Translations under genes and position numbers: made by a program | Shown here: positions 42,396 through 50,969 of the stretch, one piece after another | Position numbering within the stretch: position 1 is the stretch's first letter | Layout: each line of letters begins with the position of its first letter | Origin: CAYJPV01 sp964372095 | Lineage (GTDB): Bacteria; Acidobacteriota; Vicinamibacteria; Vicinamibacterales; JAKQTR01 | Assembly (NCBI GenBank): GCA_964372095.1 | Contig: CAYJPV010000020.1 | Span: 39,776-103,775 of the forward strand | Length of the DNA: 64,000 nt | Direction: 5' to 3' | The notes under the pieces: model-generated | Databases searched by the model: none | The model's input: the letters and a program-made list of their open reading frames with translations, nothing else | Told to the model about the DNA's origin: nothing

Positions 42396-43139
42396 ATGAC
42401 CCTTGAAGATGTCAGCGCGGGAACGGGCCCGACGGGTGAGTACGCCGTCCGGGGTGAGTACCACCGGAACCTCGATCCGGACTGGGACTACTACCCCACG
42501 TACCTCGCGAAGATGGCCGCGGTCCGCGCGTACCTCAGCAGCCTCGCGCCGGCCTCCCACGTGCTGGACGCCGGCTGCGGCGAAGGCATCCTCGTCGACG
42601 AATTCGCCGGCCGCCTCGACATCCTCGGACTCGACGCCAACTTCTCCTCGGCACGCGTCCGCACCGGCTCCCTGCTCGCCTTGCCGTTCGGCTCCGAGTC
42701 GTTCGACCAGGTGCTGTGTCTCGACGTACTCGAACACCTGCAGTACGACCACCAGACCCGTGCGTTCGCCGAGATCTACCGCGTGCTGCGCGCCAACGGG
42801 GAGGTCCTGCTCTCGATTCCGAACCTGGCGCACCTCCAGTCCCGCCTCAAGTTCCTGCTGACGGGCAAGCTGGTCCGGACATCGAATCCCAGCAAACACC
42901 CCGGCGATCGGCCCATCGAGGAGTACCTGGACGTCGCCAGGCGGGCTGGTTTCGTCATCGTGCGCCGGACGGGGATCTTCCCGACCGTGCCCGTCCTCAC
43001 CCGCATCATTCGCAGGCGGCCGCGCCAGCTCGCCTGGCTGCATCGCCTGCTGACGCGTCTCCTGCCCGTACCTGGCTGGTGTTTCCTGAACCTCGTCTGG
43101 CTGCGCAAACCGGCACCGGACAGCCACGAAGCGGCGTAG
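42396..43139 (+). CDS. Class I SAM-dependent methyltransferase
   Basis: Enzyme of 247 residues with the Rossmann-type SAM motif HVLDAGCGEGILVDEFAG (about residues 55-72), the acidic loop ILGLDANF, and the post-motif region FDQVLCLDVLEHLQYD typical of the Methyltransf_11/12 group. The C-terminus is basic with a hydrophobic patch. It probably methylates a sugar or lipid intermediate of the glycan pathway. It is divergent from the flippase. A TTATCAT sequence about 30 bases upstream may be a -10 element. Confidence 0.85.
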   Translation: MTLEDVSAGTGPTGEYAVRGEYHRNLDPDWDYYPTYLAKMAAVRAYLSSLAPASHVLDAGCGEGILVDEFAGRLDILGLDANFSSARVRTGSLLALPFGSESFDQVLCLDVLEHLQYDHQTRAFAEIYRVLRANGEVLLSIPNLAHLQSRLKFLLTGKLVRTSNPSKHPGDRPIEEYLDVARRAGFVIVRRTGIFPTVPVLTRIIRRRPRQLAWLHRLLTRLLPVPGWCFLNLVWLRKPAPDSHEAA

Positions 43140-43180
43140 GGAGTTTTGGCGGCGCGGCGGACTACAATGGCTGAAGTCCC

Positions 43181-44431
43181 ATGAAAATACTGCGCCGCCT
43201 GTCCGAACCCGTTCTCGCCTGGTTGCGTACCGTCCCGGCCGCGAACCGCTGGTTCGCCCGATTTCGCAAGTCCCGCTACGAACGTACGGTCTCGCGTTTT
43301 ATCCAGGACGGCTCCGGCCGCGCCGACCGGCTGCCGGCGGGCATCGTCTACGAGTCGACGATGCGTTGCAACCTGCATTGCGAGTTCTGCTACGTCGGCG
43401 ATCTGCTGAACATCGAGGGACAGTGGCGCGACGAGCTGTCGATGGAGACGCTGCAGCGCGCGTTCCCCGAACACGACGGCCTGCAGGTGAGCCTGACCGG
43501 CGGCGAGATCTTCATGCGCAAGGACATCATGGAGGTCCTCGATCTTTTCGCACGCAAGCGGTACGTGTGCGGCTACCTGACGACGAACGGCACCATCATC
43601 GACGACGCGCGGGCCGAGGCCCTGGCGCAGCTTGCCAGCCGTGGTTTCCTGAAGCACATCAGCGTGTCGATCGACGGCCCCGGCGAACTGCACGACGTGG
43701 CACGCGGCGTCAAAGGTACGTTCGAACGCACGGCCGCCGGCCTGCGCCGGCTGCAGGACGCGGCCCGCCGTACGGGCGCCCCGCTGCGGGTCAGCATCAA
43801 CACGACCGTGGCGGCCGAAAGCCTCGAGACCCTGGACCAGATGGCCGACGTGGCTGAGGAACTGGGCGTTGACGCCATCGGTCTCAACCATCTGATGTTC
43901 GCCACACCCGAAGAGGCTGACCAGACGGCGAAGATCATCGGCGAGGCAGACACCTCGGTCATTGCGACGTTCATCACGCCCGGTCCGGGCGTGGACGCCG
44001 CCATCGTCCGGCGGAAGGTCGAGGCGCTGGCCGAGAAGTGCCGGCAGAAGGGTCTGCGCTTCGACTTCCGTCCCAAGGTCTGGCCGACGATCGTCGAACA
44101 GTACTACACGGCCGGCGCCCCGCTCCTCGGGCGCTGCCTATATCCGTTCCTGCACGCCCGGGTCGGGTTCAGCGGGAAGATGTACTTCTGCCCGTTCATT
44201 CGGGTGGAGGTGGGCGACCTGACCACCTCGACGCTCGAGGAGATCTGGAACAGCCCCCGTTATGTGGAACTGCGGAAGCTGCTGCTGGAACGCAGGCTGT
44301 TCCCGGTGTGCCGGCGCTGCTGCAAGGTGGAGTTGTCGCCCGAGCCGGTTCCGGTGCCGGAAGGGGCCACGAAAGGCCGGCGGACCATCGCGCTGACGCC
44401 CGTGCGGACACCGCCTTCGCCGTCCCGCTGA
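43181..44431 (+). CDS. Radical SAM/SPASM protein
   Basis: Enzyme of 416 residues. The radical SAM cluster motif CNLHCEFC (about residues 63-70) follows VYESTMR. LTGGEIFMRKDI is the GGE motif that binds the SAM amino group. C-terminal cysteines (FCPFIRVEVGDL and VCRRCCK) form a SPASM-like auxiliary-cluster region. Residues 1-50 are basic and lack homology that I recognise. The reaction is unknown. It is the third radical SAM protein in the glycan region. A TACAAT hexamer 12 bases before the ATG suggests a short leader. The TGA stop lies in a REP-like repeat. Confidence 0.82.
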   Translation: MKILRRLSEPVLAWLRTVPAANRWFARFRKSRYERTVSRFIQDGSGRADRLPAGIVYESTMRCNLHCEFCYVGDLLNIEGQWRDELSMETLQRAFPEHDGLQVSLTGGEIFMRKDIMEVLDLFARKRYVCGYLTTNGTIIDDARAEALAQLASRGFLKHISVSIDGPGELHDVARGVKGTFERTAAGLRRLQDAARRTGAPLRVSINTTVAAESLETLDQMADVAEELGVDAIGLNHLMFATPEEADQTAKIIGEADTSVIATFITPGPGVDAAIVRRKVEALAEKCRQKGLRFDFRPKVWPTIVEQYYTAGAPLLGRCLYPFLHARVGFSGKMYFCPFIRVEVGDLTTSTLEEIWNSPRYVELRKLLLERRLFPVCRRCCKVELSPEPVPVPEGATKGRRTIALTPVRTPPSPSR

Positions 44432-44512
44432 AGCCGGGCGCCACGGCCACGACCGTGGGGCTGGCTTCAGCCAGCCCCGTTTGGACGTTCGGCTGAAGCC
44501 GGACGCCACGTG
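44425..44512. repeat. REP-like element: two direct copies around a palindrome
   Basis: The 20-base unit GCTGAAGCCGGRCGCCACG occurs at about 44427 and again at about 44492. Between them, near 44457-44478, is a perfect palindrome with 10-bp arms (GGGGCTGGCT and AGCCAGCCCC). The first copy supplies the TGA stop of the upstream radical SAM gene. It belongs to the GGCTGAAGCC class also seen at 24284. Coding potential is not seen. Confidence 0.75.
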
Positions 44513-44538
44513 TTGTTCTCGGCTAGAATTGGAAGACC

Positions 44539-45375
44539 TTGCGAAGCATCGACGAACAGACCATCAAGGCCCACGCGAACCAGCGGTTCAAGTCCGAGTA
44601 CCACTACGCGCTGTTCGAATACCACCGGAGCGCCAAGGTGCTCGCCGTCCTCGACAAGGCCGGGGTCCCGGTGCAAGGCCGTGTCCTGGATGCGGGCTGC
44701 GGGGGCGGGGGCATGCCCCTGTCACTCGCCGAAGAAGTGACCCGCGTCGTGGGTATCGATCTGTCCGATCGATTCATCAACGCCGGCACGAGACTCGCCG
44801 CGGACATGGGCCTGCGCAACCTCACCTTCGCGCAGGCGAACGGGATGGCCCTGCCCTTCCGCGACCGGTCGTTCGATCTGGTGTTGTCGCACGCGGTCAT
44901 CGAGCACGTCGCCGACGCCAGCCTGTACCTGCGCGAATGCGCCCGCGTGCTCGAGCCGGGCGGCTGGATGTACCTGTCCACGGCGCCGTACCTGTCGTTT
45001 GCCGGTGCGCACCTGCCGCGGCTCAAAGTGCCGGTGCCGCTGCATCTGCTCCTTGGCCGCCGCGCGGCGTTCGCGATTTTCCGGGTGCTGGCGCGGCATG
45101 CGTCGTGGACGCTGAAGGAACCCGAGCACGAGAACTCGTTCATCAAACTGGCGAAGCAGCATGCGTGCAAGGAAGACGACCTGCTCGAGCTCGTGCGCGC
45201 GCCGCGCCTGCGCCGCCAGATCGAAGACGCGGGCCTGCACATCGTACGGGAAGACCTGCACCTGACCAGCACGTTCCGGCGCCTGCCGAAACCGATCCCG
45301 GAGTGGCTCCGAACGACGCCGCTGATCCAGGACATCGTTGTCAGCAACATGGAGTACGTGCTGCGCCACGCCTGA
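44539..45375 (+). CDS. Class I SAM-dependent methyltransferase
   Basis: Enzyme of 278 residues from a TTG start with GGAAG four bases upstream. It has the SAM motif RVLDAGCGGGGMPLSLAEE (about residues 48-66), VVGIDLSDRFI, and the Methyltransf_11 region FDLVLSHAVIEHVADASLYL. The middle third contains a hydrophobic, basic stretch, suggesting a lipid-linked or membrane-associated substrate. A TAGAAT hexamer lies ten bases before the start codon. It is the first of a run of genes (44539-48636) that is probably cotranscribed. Confidence 0.85.
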   Translation: MRSIDEQTIKAHANQRFKSEYHYALFEYHRSAKVLAVLDKAGVPVQGRVLDAGCGGGGMPLSLAEEVTRVVGIDLSDRFINAGTRLAADMGLRNLTFAQANGMALPFRDRSFDLVLSHAVIEHVADASLYLRECARVLEPGGWMYLSTAPYLSFAGAHLPRLKVPVPLHLLLGRRAAFAIFRVLARHASWTLKEPEHENSFIKLAKQHACKEDDLLELVRAPRLRRQIEDAGLHIVREDLHLTSTFRRLPKPIPEWLRTTPLIQDIVVSNMEYVLRHA

Positions 45376-45403
45376 TGGCCGCCGCGCGTGATGTCGTGAC
45401 CGA

Positions 45404-46447
45404 ATGGCCGAGATTACCCGCTTCACACCCGACGACCTGAAACCTGTCCTCGCCCTCTACAGGCGCGTCTTCGGCGCGGACGCCGCAGAGGCCAACCGCC
45501 TGCGCTGGGAATGGCAGTACAGGCGCAATCCGTGCCTGCCGCCGGAGGGTCCGCTGACCTGGATCGCCCGCGAGGGTCCCACGGTGGTCGGGCAGTACGC
45601 CACGATGCCCGTGCGCCTCTGGGTGAAGGGGCAGGAGGTCCAGGCCGCCTGGGGCATGGACGTCATGGTGGCCCCCGAACGCCAGCGCCAGGGATTGGGC
45701 GAGGTGCTCTTCCGCACCTGGGACCAGAATGTCGGCGCGGCGCTGGGCCTGGGCCTGTCCGAGTCGTCGTACCGCCTGTTCCAGAAGATGCGGTGGCCCA
45801 ACGTCGGCCCGGTCCCCGTCCTCGTCAAGCCGCTGACTCGCCGCGCGCTGCGCCAGCCGAACTGGCCCATGTGGGTCAACCGCCTGGTCTCGGCCGTCAC
45901 GCTGCCGGTCGTGCGGGTCATCGCGCGCGCAAAGCCGCTCCGGGCCGAGATCGTACCCGTGCAGCGTTTCGGCGACGAGTTCACCGCGCTCTGGGATCGG
46001 CTGGCGCCGAAGTTCGACTTCGCCGTGCGCCGCGACGCCGCGTACCTGAACTGGAAGTTCATCGAGCCGCCGCACGTGCGCTACAACCACGTGGCGCTGC
46101 GCAGAGGCGGCGAATTGCACGGGTACGTCATCTACCGGCACCTGCACGAACCGCGCGGCCGGGTCACGCAACTCGTGGACTTCCTCGTCGACCCGGCTGA
46201 CGAGCTCGGCTTGAAGACCATTCTGCGCTGGCTGGATCGCGAAGCGCGGGCGGCCGATTCGGATAAGGTGCGAACAGTCTGCCTGCACGAGGGGTACCGC
46301 CGCATCATGCGGCGGTCCGGCTACTTCCAGGTGAAGTCGACCGTCGAGTTCACGGCCAAGATCAACGCCGTCCCCGTCACGCCGGATTTCTACGGCCGGA
46401 CGGCCTCGTGGCACGTCACCCTGGGCGACTCGGATCAGGACCGGTAG
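45404..46447 (+). CDS. GNAT-family N-acetyltransferase
   Basis: Product of 347 residues. The N-terminal half is a GNAT domain: ITRFTPDDLKPVLALYRRVF at the start, and the acetyl-CoA motif VMVAPERQRQGLGEVLF (about residues 88-104, the R/Q-x-x-G-x-G/A type). The C-terminal half resembles a second, degenerate GNAT-like fold (GYVIYRHL, TQLVDFLVDPADE). Such double-domain acetyltransferases occur in exopolysaccharide loci, where they may acetylate amino sugars. The acceptor is unknown. Confidence 0.75.
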   Translation: MAEITRFTPDDLKPVLALYRRVFGADAAEANRLRWEWQYRRNPCLPPEGPLTWIAREGPTVVGQYATMPVRLWVKGQEVQAAWGMDVMVAPERQRQGLGEVLFRTWDQNVGAALGLGLSESSYRLFQKMRWPNVGPVPVLVKPLTRRALRQPNWPMWVNRLVSAVTLPVVRVIARAKPLRAEIVPVQRFGDEFTALWDRLAPKFDFAVRRDAAYLNWKFIEPPHVRYNHVALRRGGELHGYVIYRHLHEPRGRVTQLVDFLVDPADELGLKTILRWLDREARAADSDKVRTVCLHEGYRRIMRRSGYFQVKSTVEFTAKINAVPVTPDFYGRTASWHVTLGDSDQDR

Positions 46448-46455
46448 CGAACACG

Positions 46456-47448
46456 ATGCTCTACCTGCTCGTCGGCATCGACACGGAAGGCGACAACCAG
46501 TGGTCCGCTGAGGCCCGCGTCAACCAGCGCTTCGAGAACATCTACGCGCTCCCGACGCTGCACGCGCTGTTCAGGCAGCACCACGTCCGTCCGACGTACC
46601 TGATCACCTACCCGGTCGCCAGGGACCCACGCTCGGCTGACGTGTTGCGCGGATTCCTCGCTGAAGGCCACAGCGAGATCGGCGCTCACCACCATGCGTG
46701 GGAGACACCCCCCTGCACGCCGGACGACATCAGGCGCCACCCGTACGCCCTGTCGCTGCCGGAACACCAGTTCACCGCGCAGGTGGCCTCGCTCGGCGAC
46801 GCGATCCACGAAGCCGTAGGCCAGCGACCCTGGTCGTACCGATCAGGCCGCTTCGGCTTCTCGGTGGCACACGTGCCCGTGCTCGAGAAGGCCGGTTACC
46901 GCGTCGAGTCGAGCATTGCACCCCTGTTCTACGAGGCCCACAAACGCGGGCCCGACTTCGTCGGCGCGCCCAACACGCCCTACTTCCTGTCGTATGACCG
47001 TGCGACGGCCGCCGGGACGAGCAATCTGCTGGAGGTTCCCGTGTCCGCAGGACTGCACCGCCGGATGCCGGCCTGGCTGCAGCACCAGTGGGCGCGGGCG
47101 CCCTGGAACTACACGACGAAGCGGGTCCTGCGGAAAGCGGGCCTGGCACGGCTCATGTGGCTCCGCCCGTCGTACTCCTCGTTCGAAGATATGTGTGCGC
47201 TCGCGAGGAGGCTGAAGGACGAACGGGTGCCTGTGCTCAACGTGATCTTCCACTCGAGCGAGATCATCGTGGGCGGAAGCCCGTACAACAGGAATGCGGA
47301 AGAACTGGCGGCGTTTTTCGACCGGCTGGGGCGTTTCTTCGACTACGCCACAAACCAGCTGGGGGCCGTGCCGGTGACCTTCACCGAATTCCGCGCCCTC
47401 TATTGCGGCGCCCAGACCGCCCTGCACCCCCAGGCGCCCGGGGCGTAG
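46456..47448 (+). CDS. Polysaccharide-deacetylase-like (NodB-fold) protein
   Basis: Protein of 330 residues. The N-terminal IDTEGDNQWSAEAR (about residues 9-22) and the EIGAHHHAWETPP segment (about 74-86) correspond to the metal-binding Asp and the His pair of the carbohydrate esterase 4 fold. YRSGRFGFSVAHVPVLEKAG and FHSSEIIVGGSPY are further family-like segments. It may remove N- or O-acetyl groups from the glycan or be a WalW-type relative of unknown activity. It has no signal peptide, so it would act in the cytoplasm. Confidence 0.7.
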   Translation: MLYLLVGIDTEGDNQWSAEARVNQRFENIYALPTLHALFRQHHVRPTYLITYPVARDPRSADVLRGFLAEGHSEIGAHHHAWETPPCTPDDIRRHPYALSLPEHQFTAQVASLGDAIHEAVGQRPWSYRSGRFGFSVAHVPVLEKAGYRVESSIAPLFYEAHKRGPDFVGAPNTPYFLSYDRATAAGTSNLLEVPVSAGLHRRMPAWLQHQWARAPWNYTTKRVLRKAGLARLMWLRPSYSSFEDMCALARRLKDERVPVLNVIFHSSEIIVGGSPYNRNAEELAAFFDRLGRFFDYATNQLGAVPVTFTEFRALYCGAQTALHPQAPGA

Positions 47449-47451
47449 GCC

Positions 47452-48636
47452 ATGCACATCTGCCACGTCACGGCGCACCTGCCGCCCGATCAGGCCGCAA
47501 ACGCGTTGCTCCCCTTCCATCTGGGCCGATGGGCGCAGGACGCCGGAGATACGGTCAGCTACGTCGCGTACCCTCCCCGGGCTGTCGGCCCCCCGTCGCC
47601 AGACGCGCTGCGGCAGGCCGCCGGGAACCTGCCGGGACCGGTGGCGTGGCTGCCCCGGCGCCAGCAGGCGTCGGGCGTGGCTCGTCTCCTCAGGCTGTCT
47701 TCGTTGGCCCACGCATCCGAAATCCGCCGCACGGCCCGCCCCCTGTTCGCGGCAGCGGACGTGATACACGTGCACAGCAACGGCCTGCTGCCGGAGGTCG
47801 CCGCGCTGCAAGCCGTCGCGCTGGGCAAGCCCGTCGTCCTGACACTCTACGGTACCGAGATCTGGCACTATCGTCCTCGCGTGTTCCCGCCCCAGTTGTT
47901 CACGCACATGTACCGCCGCGCCAGCCGGGTCACGTTCTACTCGCAGGGCCTGCTCGATCGGGCGCGTGAACTCGGGCTCGGCCGCGACGGCCTCTCGGTG
48001 GTCTACCCGCCCGTGGCGCCGTACTTCACACGGCAGGACGGACCGGCCCGTGCTGCGGCTCGCCGGCAACTGGGTCTGACCCGGCGCCACGTCCTGGTCA
48101 ACGTCAAACGCCTGCATCCGCTGGCCGGCCAGCGCTTCATGCTGGACGCCCTGCCGGCCGTGCTCGCCGCCCACCCGGATACCCAGCTCGTGTTCTGCGG
48201 CACCGGCCCCCTCGCAGACGAATTGCGCCAGCACGCGGCACATCTGGGCATTGCCGACCACGTCACGTTCGCCGGACTGGTGGATAATCAGCGCGTGGCC
48301 CTCTTCTATGCGGCGGCTGACGTCTTCGTCCTGCCGTCACTCCTGGAGGCGTGCCCGACGGTGGCCGTCGAGGCCCTCGCCAGCGGCACGCCGGTCGTCT
48401 CGTCCGACAACCCCGGGGGCGTCGAACTGGGCCGCCTCTTCGGAGACGACGTGCAGGTGGTTCCACGCGAGGACGCCGCCCGCCTCGCAGACGCGGTGGT
48501 CTCATTCTTGCGGCACACGCGCCGTGCACGCCCGTCGACCGACGACGTGCTCGAACGGGAATTCAGTCCGGCAGTCTCGGCAGGCCGGTTTCACGCGCTC
48601 TACCGCAGCCTCGCCGCTTCCGTTCCCGCACGCTGA
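47452..48636 (+). CDS. GT4-family glycosyltransferase
   Basis: GT-B enzyme of 394 residues. The N-terminal domain has CHVTAHLPPDQAANALLPFH and DVIHVHSNGLLPEVAAL. The donor domain has VNVKRLHPLAGQRFMLDAL, FCGTGPLADEL, and the acidic motif EACPTVAVEALASGTPVVSS. It starts three bases after the deacetylase-like gene and closes the second glycan block. Donor and acceptor are not predictable. Confidence 0.86.
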   Translation: MHICHVTAHLPPDQAANALLPFHLGRWAQDAGDTVSYVAYPPRAVGPPSPDALRQAAGNLPGPVAWLPRRQQASGVARLLRLSSLAHASEIRRTARPLFAAADVIHVHSNGLLPEVAALQAVALGKPVVLTLYGTEIWHYRPRVFPPQLFTHMYRRASRVTFYSQGLLDRARELGLGRDGLSVVYPPVAPYFTRQDGPARAAARRQLGLTRRHVLVNVKRLHPLAGQRFMLDALPAVLAAHPDTQLVFCGTGPLADELRQHAAHLGIADHVTFAGLVDNQRVALFYAAADVFVLPSLLEACPTVAVEALASGTPVVSSDNPGGVELGRLFGDDVQVVPREDAARLADAVVSFLRHTRRARPSTDDVLEREFSPAVSAGRFHALYRSLAASVPAR

Positions 48637-48678
48637 CGGGATGGCGGCTTGGCGAGTGTGCCGGAAAGGATACATATC

Positions 48679-49128
48679 ATGGGTTTGATACAGGACGTGC
48701 AATCGGGCATGACGCAGGCCATGAAGGCCCACGATCAGGTGAGGCTCTCCACGTTGCGCATGCTCAAGGCGGCCTTCGTGAACAAGGAAGTCGAGAAGGG
48801 GCATCCCCTCGACGAAGCCGAGGCCCTCGCCGTGGTCGCCAGCGTCATGAAGCAGCGCCGAGATTCCATCGATCAGTTCGCCAAGGCCGGACGGACAGAC
48901 CTGGTGGACAAGGAAACGGCGGAACTGAAGATTCTCGAGGGGTTTCTTCCTCCGGCCATGGACCCGGCTGATGTGGCGCGCACCGTCGCCGAGGCGGTCA
49001 CCGAATCGGGAGCCACGACGGCCAAGGACATGGGCAAGGCCATGAAAGCCGCCATGGCGAAACTGGCGGGCACGGGGGTCGACGGCAAGGTCGTCAGCGA
49101 GCTCGTCCGCAAGCAGCTCGCCGGCTGA
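48679..49128 (+). CDS. yqeY: GatB/YqeY-domain protein
   Basis: All-helical protein of 149 residues. The N-terminus GLIQDVQSGMTQAMKAHDQVRLSTLRML and the segment VVASVMKQRRDSIDQFAKAGR are the YqeY signature, as is ILEGFLPPAM. The C-terminal part resembles the tail domain of GatB, which contacts tRNA in the amidotransferase. YqeY itself has no settled function; a tRNA-related role is commonly proposed. An AAAGGA ribosome-binding site precedes the ATG. It is followed by the candidate small RNA. Confidence 0.93.
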   Translation: MGLIQDVQSGMTQAMKAHDQVRLSTLRMLKAAFVNKEVEKGHPLDEAEALAVVASVMKQRRDSIDQFAKAGRTDLVDKETAELKILEGFLPPAMDPADVARTVAEAVTESGATTAKDMGKAMKAAMAKLAGTGVDGKVVSELVRKQLAG

Positions 49129-49153
49129 CCCGTCCAGCCGCCGGCTGGCCACC

Positions 49154-49181
49154 AAACTTTTTGCGAGGTGGTACCGTCTAA
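49154..49181 (+). promoter_or_regulatory. ECF-sigma-type promoter of the candidate small RNA
   Basis: AAACTT (49154-49159) and GTCTAA (49176-49181) are separated by 16 bases, the geometry and sequence flavour of extracytoplasmic-function sigma factor promoters (AAC in -35, GTC in -10). Transcription would start near 49187. No sigma-factor gene follows it. The next feature is a short structured RNA with a terminator. Confidence 0.55.
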
Positions 49182-49186
49182 TCAGA

Positions 49187-49270
49187 TAGTCAGACTCGCG
49201 TGGGTCTGGCCTCCACCTCCTCACGTCGGGGCACCTGCTTTGCCCAGCAGGTGCCCCTCTTCTTTTTCTG
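49187..49270 (+). ncRNA. Candidate trans-acting small RNA with anti-Shine-Dalgarno segment
   Basis: About 80 bases between an ECF-type promoter and a strong terminator, in the space between yqeY and murJ. The predicted RNA has three parts. The first is a small 5' hairpin (CAGAC 49191-49195 with GTCTG 49204-49208). The second is an unpaired, pyrimidine-rich stretch, CCTCCACCTCCTCACG (about 49210-49225), complementary to GGAGG ribosome-binding sites. The third is a 12-bp GC-rich hairpin with a T-rich tail. This layout is that of base-pairing small RNAs that block translation. I find no convincing reading frame within it. Existence of the transcript is inferred. Confidence 0.55.
49228..49270 (+). 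terminator. Intrinsic terminator upstream of murJ
   Basis: Perfect 12-bp stem (GGGGCACCTGCT at 49228-49239 and AGCAGGTGCCCC at 49246-49257) with a 6-base loop, followed by TCTTCTTTTTCTG. It would end the candidate small RNA, or readthrough from yqeY, and isolate murJ, which must therefore be started downstream of it. Confidence 0.85.
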
Positions 49271-49349
49271 CGTCCTGCGCTCTTGGTCGTTGTCGCACGC
49301 CCGCCTCATCCTGGCAGCGGCCCCGACTGTGGTACGCTCACCTGATAGC

Positions 49350-50969
49350 ATGGCGGACCCTAGTACCCCGTCGAGTCCTTCGACACGACACATCTCCAAA
49401 TCAGCCGGTGTCATCGGCCTCGCGACGATGACCAGCCGGGTGCTGGGGCTGGTCCGCGACACGGTCATGGCGTACCTGTTCGGCGCTGGCGGCCAGATGG
49501 ACGCCTACAACGTGGCCTTCAGGTTCCCGAACCTCGTCCGGGACCTGTTTGCCGAAGGTGCCATGAGCGCGGCGTTCGTGCCGACGTTTACGCGGCACCT
49601 GTCGCCTGACAGCCGCGAGCGCGCCTGGCGCCTGGGCAACCTGGTGATCACGGCACTGCTGGGGGCCACGAGCATCCTCGTGTTGCTGGGCATCGTGTTC
49701 GCCCAGCCACTCACCACCTTCTTCGCCGGGGCGTACGCGGAGGTTCCGGGCAAACTGGAACTGACCACGCAGCTCACGCGGGTCATGTTCCCGTTCCTGA
49801 CGCTGGTGGCCGTGGCCGCCGCGTTCATGGGCATGCTCAATGCCCTGCACCGGTTCTTCGTGCCGGCCCTGTCGCCGGCCCTCTTCAACGTGGGCTCCAT
49901 CCTCACGACCATCGCGCTCGTCCCGGTCATGCCGATGTTGGGCCTGCCGGCCATTATGGCGCCGGCCATCGGGGTCCTGGTGGGAGGCCTCGGTCAGGTC
50001 GTTGCCCAGTGGCCCCTTCTGCGGCGGGAAGGATTCCGGTTCAAGCCAGTCATCGACTTCAGGGACCCCGGGCTTCGCGAAGTCCTGGCGCTCATGGGGC
50101 CTGGCGTCCTCGGGTTGGCCGCCGTCCAGATCAACATCCTCGTCAACACGAGCCTGGCCACCCGGGCGGGAGATGGGCCGGCATCCTGGCTGAACTACGC
50201 GTTCAGGCTCATGTACCTGCCGATCGGCCTGTTCGGCGTCTCCATCGCGACCGCCGCCTTGCCGTCGCTCAGCCGGCACGCGGCCCGGGATGACGTCCAC
50301 GAGGTGCGGCGGACCATCTCGCACGGCCTGCGTCTGATGCTGATGCTCAACGTCCCGGCGACGGTCGGCCTCGTGGCGCTGGCCACCCCCATTGTCGGCA
50401 TGATCTTCGAACGGGGCCGGTTCTCGGCGGCGGACACGGCAGCGACGGCCGCGGCCCTGGCGTTCTACGCGCCAGGCCTGATCGGGTACTCCGCCGTCAA
50501 GATCGCGGCGCCTTCGTTCTATGCGCTGCGAGACAGCCGGACGCCCGCGCTGGTGTCGATGGCGACCGTCGCCGTCAACGTCGTCCTCAACATCACGCTG
50601 GCGAAACTGATTGGCTACAAAGGCCTGGCGCTGGGCACGGCGCTGGCGGCGCTGTTCAACGCCGGCAGCCTGCTGTATGTCCTCCGGCGCAGACTGGGCG
50701 GCCTCGACGAACGCGCGATCACCACGGCCCTCTGCAAGATTGCCCTGGCCTCCCTCGTCATGGGCGCCGCGGCGTTTGGCACGGACGGGCTGCTCGCCTG
50801 GTGGCTGCCGTCGCGGGCGTTTCCGGTGATGCTGCTGCGGGTCGGGGTCTCCATCGCGGCGGGGCTCGGCGTCCTGGATCTGATGGCGCACGCACTCGGC
50901 ATCCGCGAGTATCTGGAGACACGTGAGGCGTTGCGGGAACGCCTGTTCAGGGGGCGGACTCGTGGCTGA
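49350..50969 (+). CDS. murJ: Lipid II flippase MurJ (MviN)
   Basis: MOP-superfamily membrane protein of 539 residues with about 14 helices that moves lipid II across the inner membrane for peptidoglycan synthesis. The N-terminus SAGVIGLATMTSRVLGLVRD and the segment MDAYNVAFRFPNLVRDLFAEGAMSAAFVP are the clear MurJ signature. The family's conserved arginines are visible in SRVLGLVRD and NLVRDLF. The start at 49350 gives a short polar N-tail before the conserved region. The frame continues upstream through the small RNA, where it is not coding. The end overlaps the MFS gene by eight bases. Confidence 0.95.
   Translation: MADPSTPSSPSTRHISKSAGVIGLATMTSRVLGLVRDTVMAYLFGAGGQMDAYNVAFRFPNLVRDLFAEGAMSAAFVPTFTRHLSPDSRERAWRLGNLVITALLGATSILVLLGIVFAQPLTTFFAGAYAEVPGKLELTTQLTRVMFPFLTLVAVAAAFMGMLNALHRFFVPALSPALFNVGSILTTIALVPVMPMLGLPAIMAPAIGVLVGGLGQVVAQWPLLRREGFRFKPVIDFRDPGLREVLALMGPGVLGLAAVQINILVNTSLATRAGDGPASWLNYAFRLMYLPIGLFGVSIATAALPSLSRHAARDDVHEVRRTISHGLRLMLMLNVPATVGLVALATPIVGMIFERGRFSAADTAATAAALAFYAPGLIGYSAVKIAAPSFYALRDSRTPALVSMATVAVNVVLNITLAKLIGYKGLALGTALAALFNAGSLLYVLRRRLGGLDERAITTALCKIALASLVMGAAAFGTDGLLAWWLPSRAFPVMLLRVGVSIAAGLGVLDLMAHALGIREYLETREALRERLFRGRTRG

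Noticed and set aside
12514..48636. The two glycan blocks as a horizontally acquired island.
   Set aside because: No integrase, tRNA, direct-repeat boundary or obvious fall in GC content is visible. Gene density and codon style look like the flanking dcw and atp genes.
49200..49349. An N-terminal extension of MurJ through the terminator hairpin, starting at a GTG at 49200.
   Set aside because: It would translate the hairpin and its T-run, lacks a ribosome-binding site, and known MurJ proteins start near the SAGVIGLAT segment.
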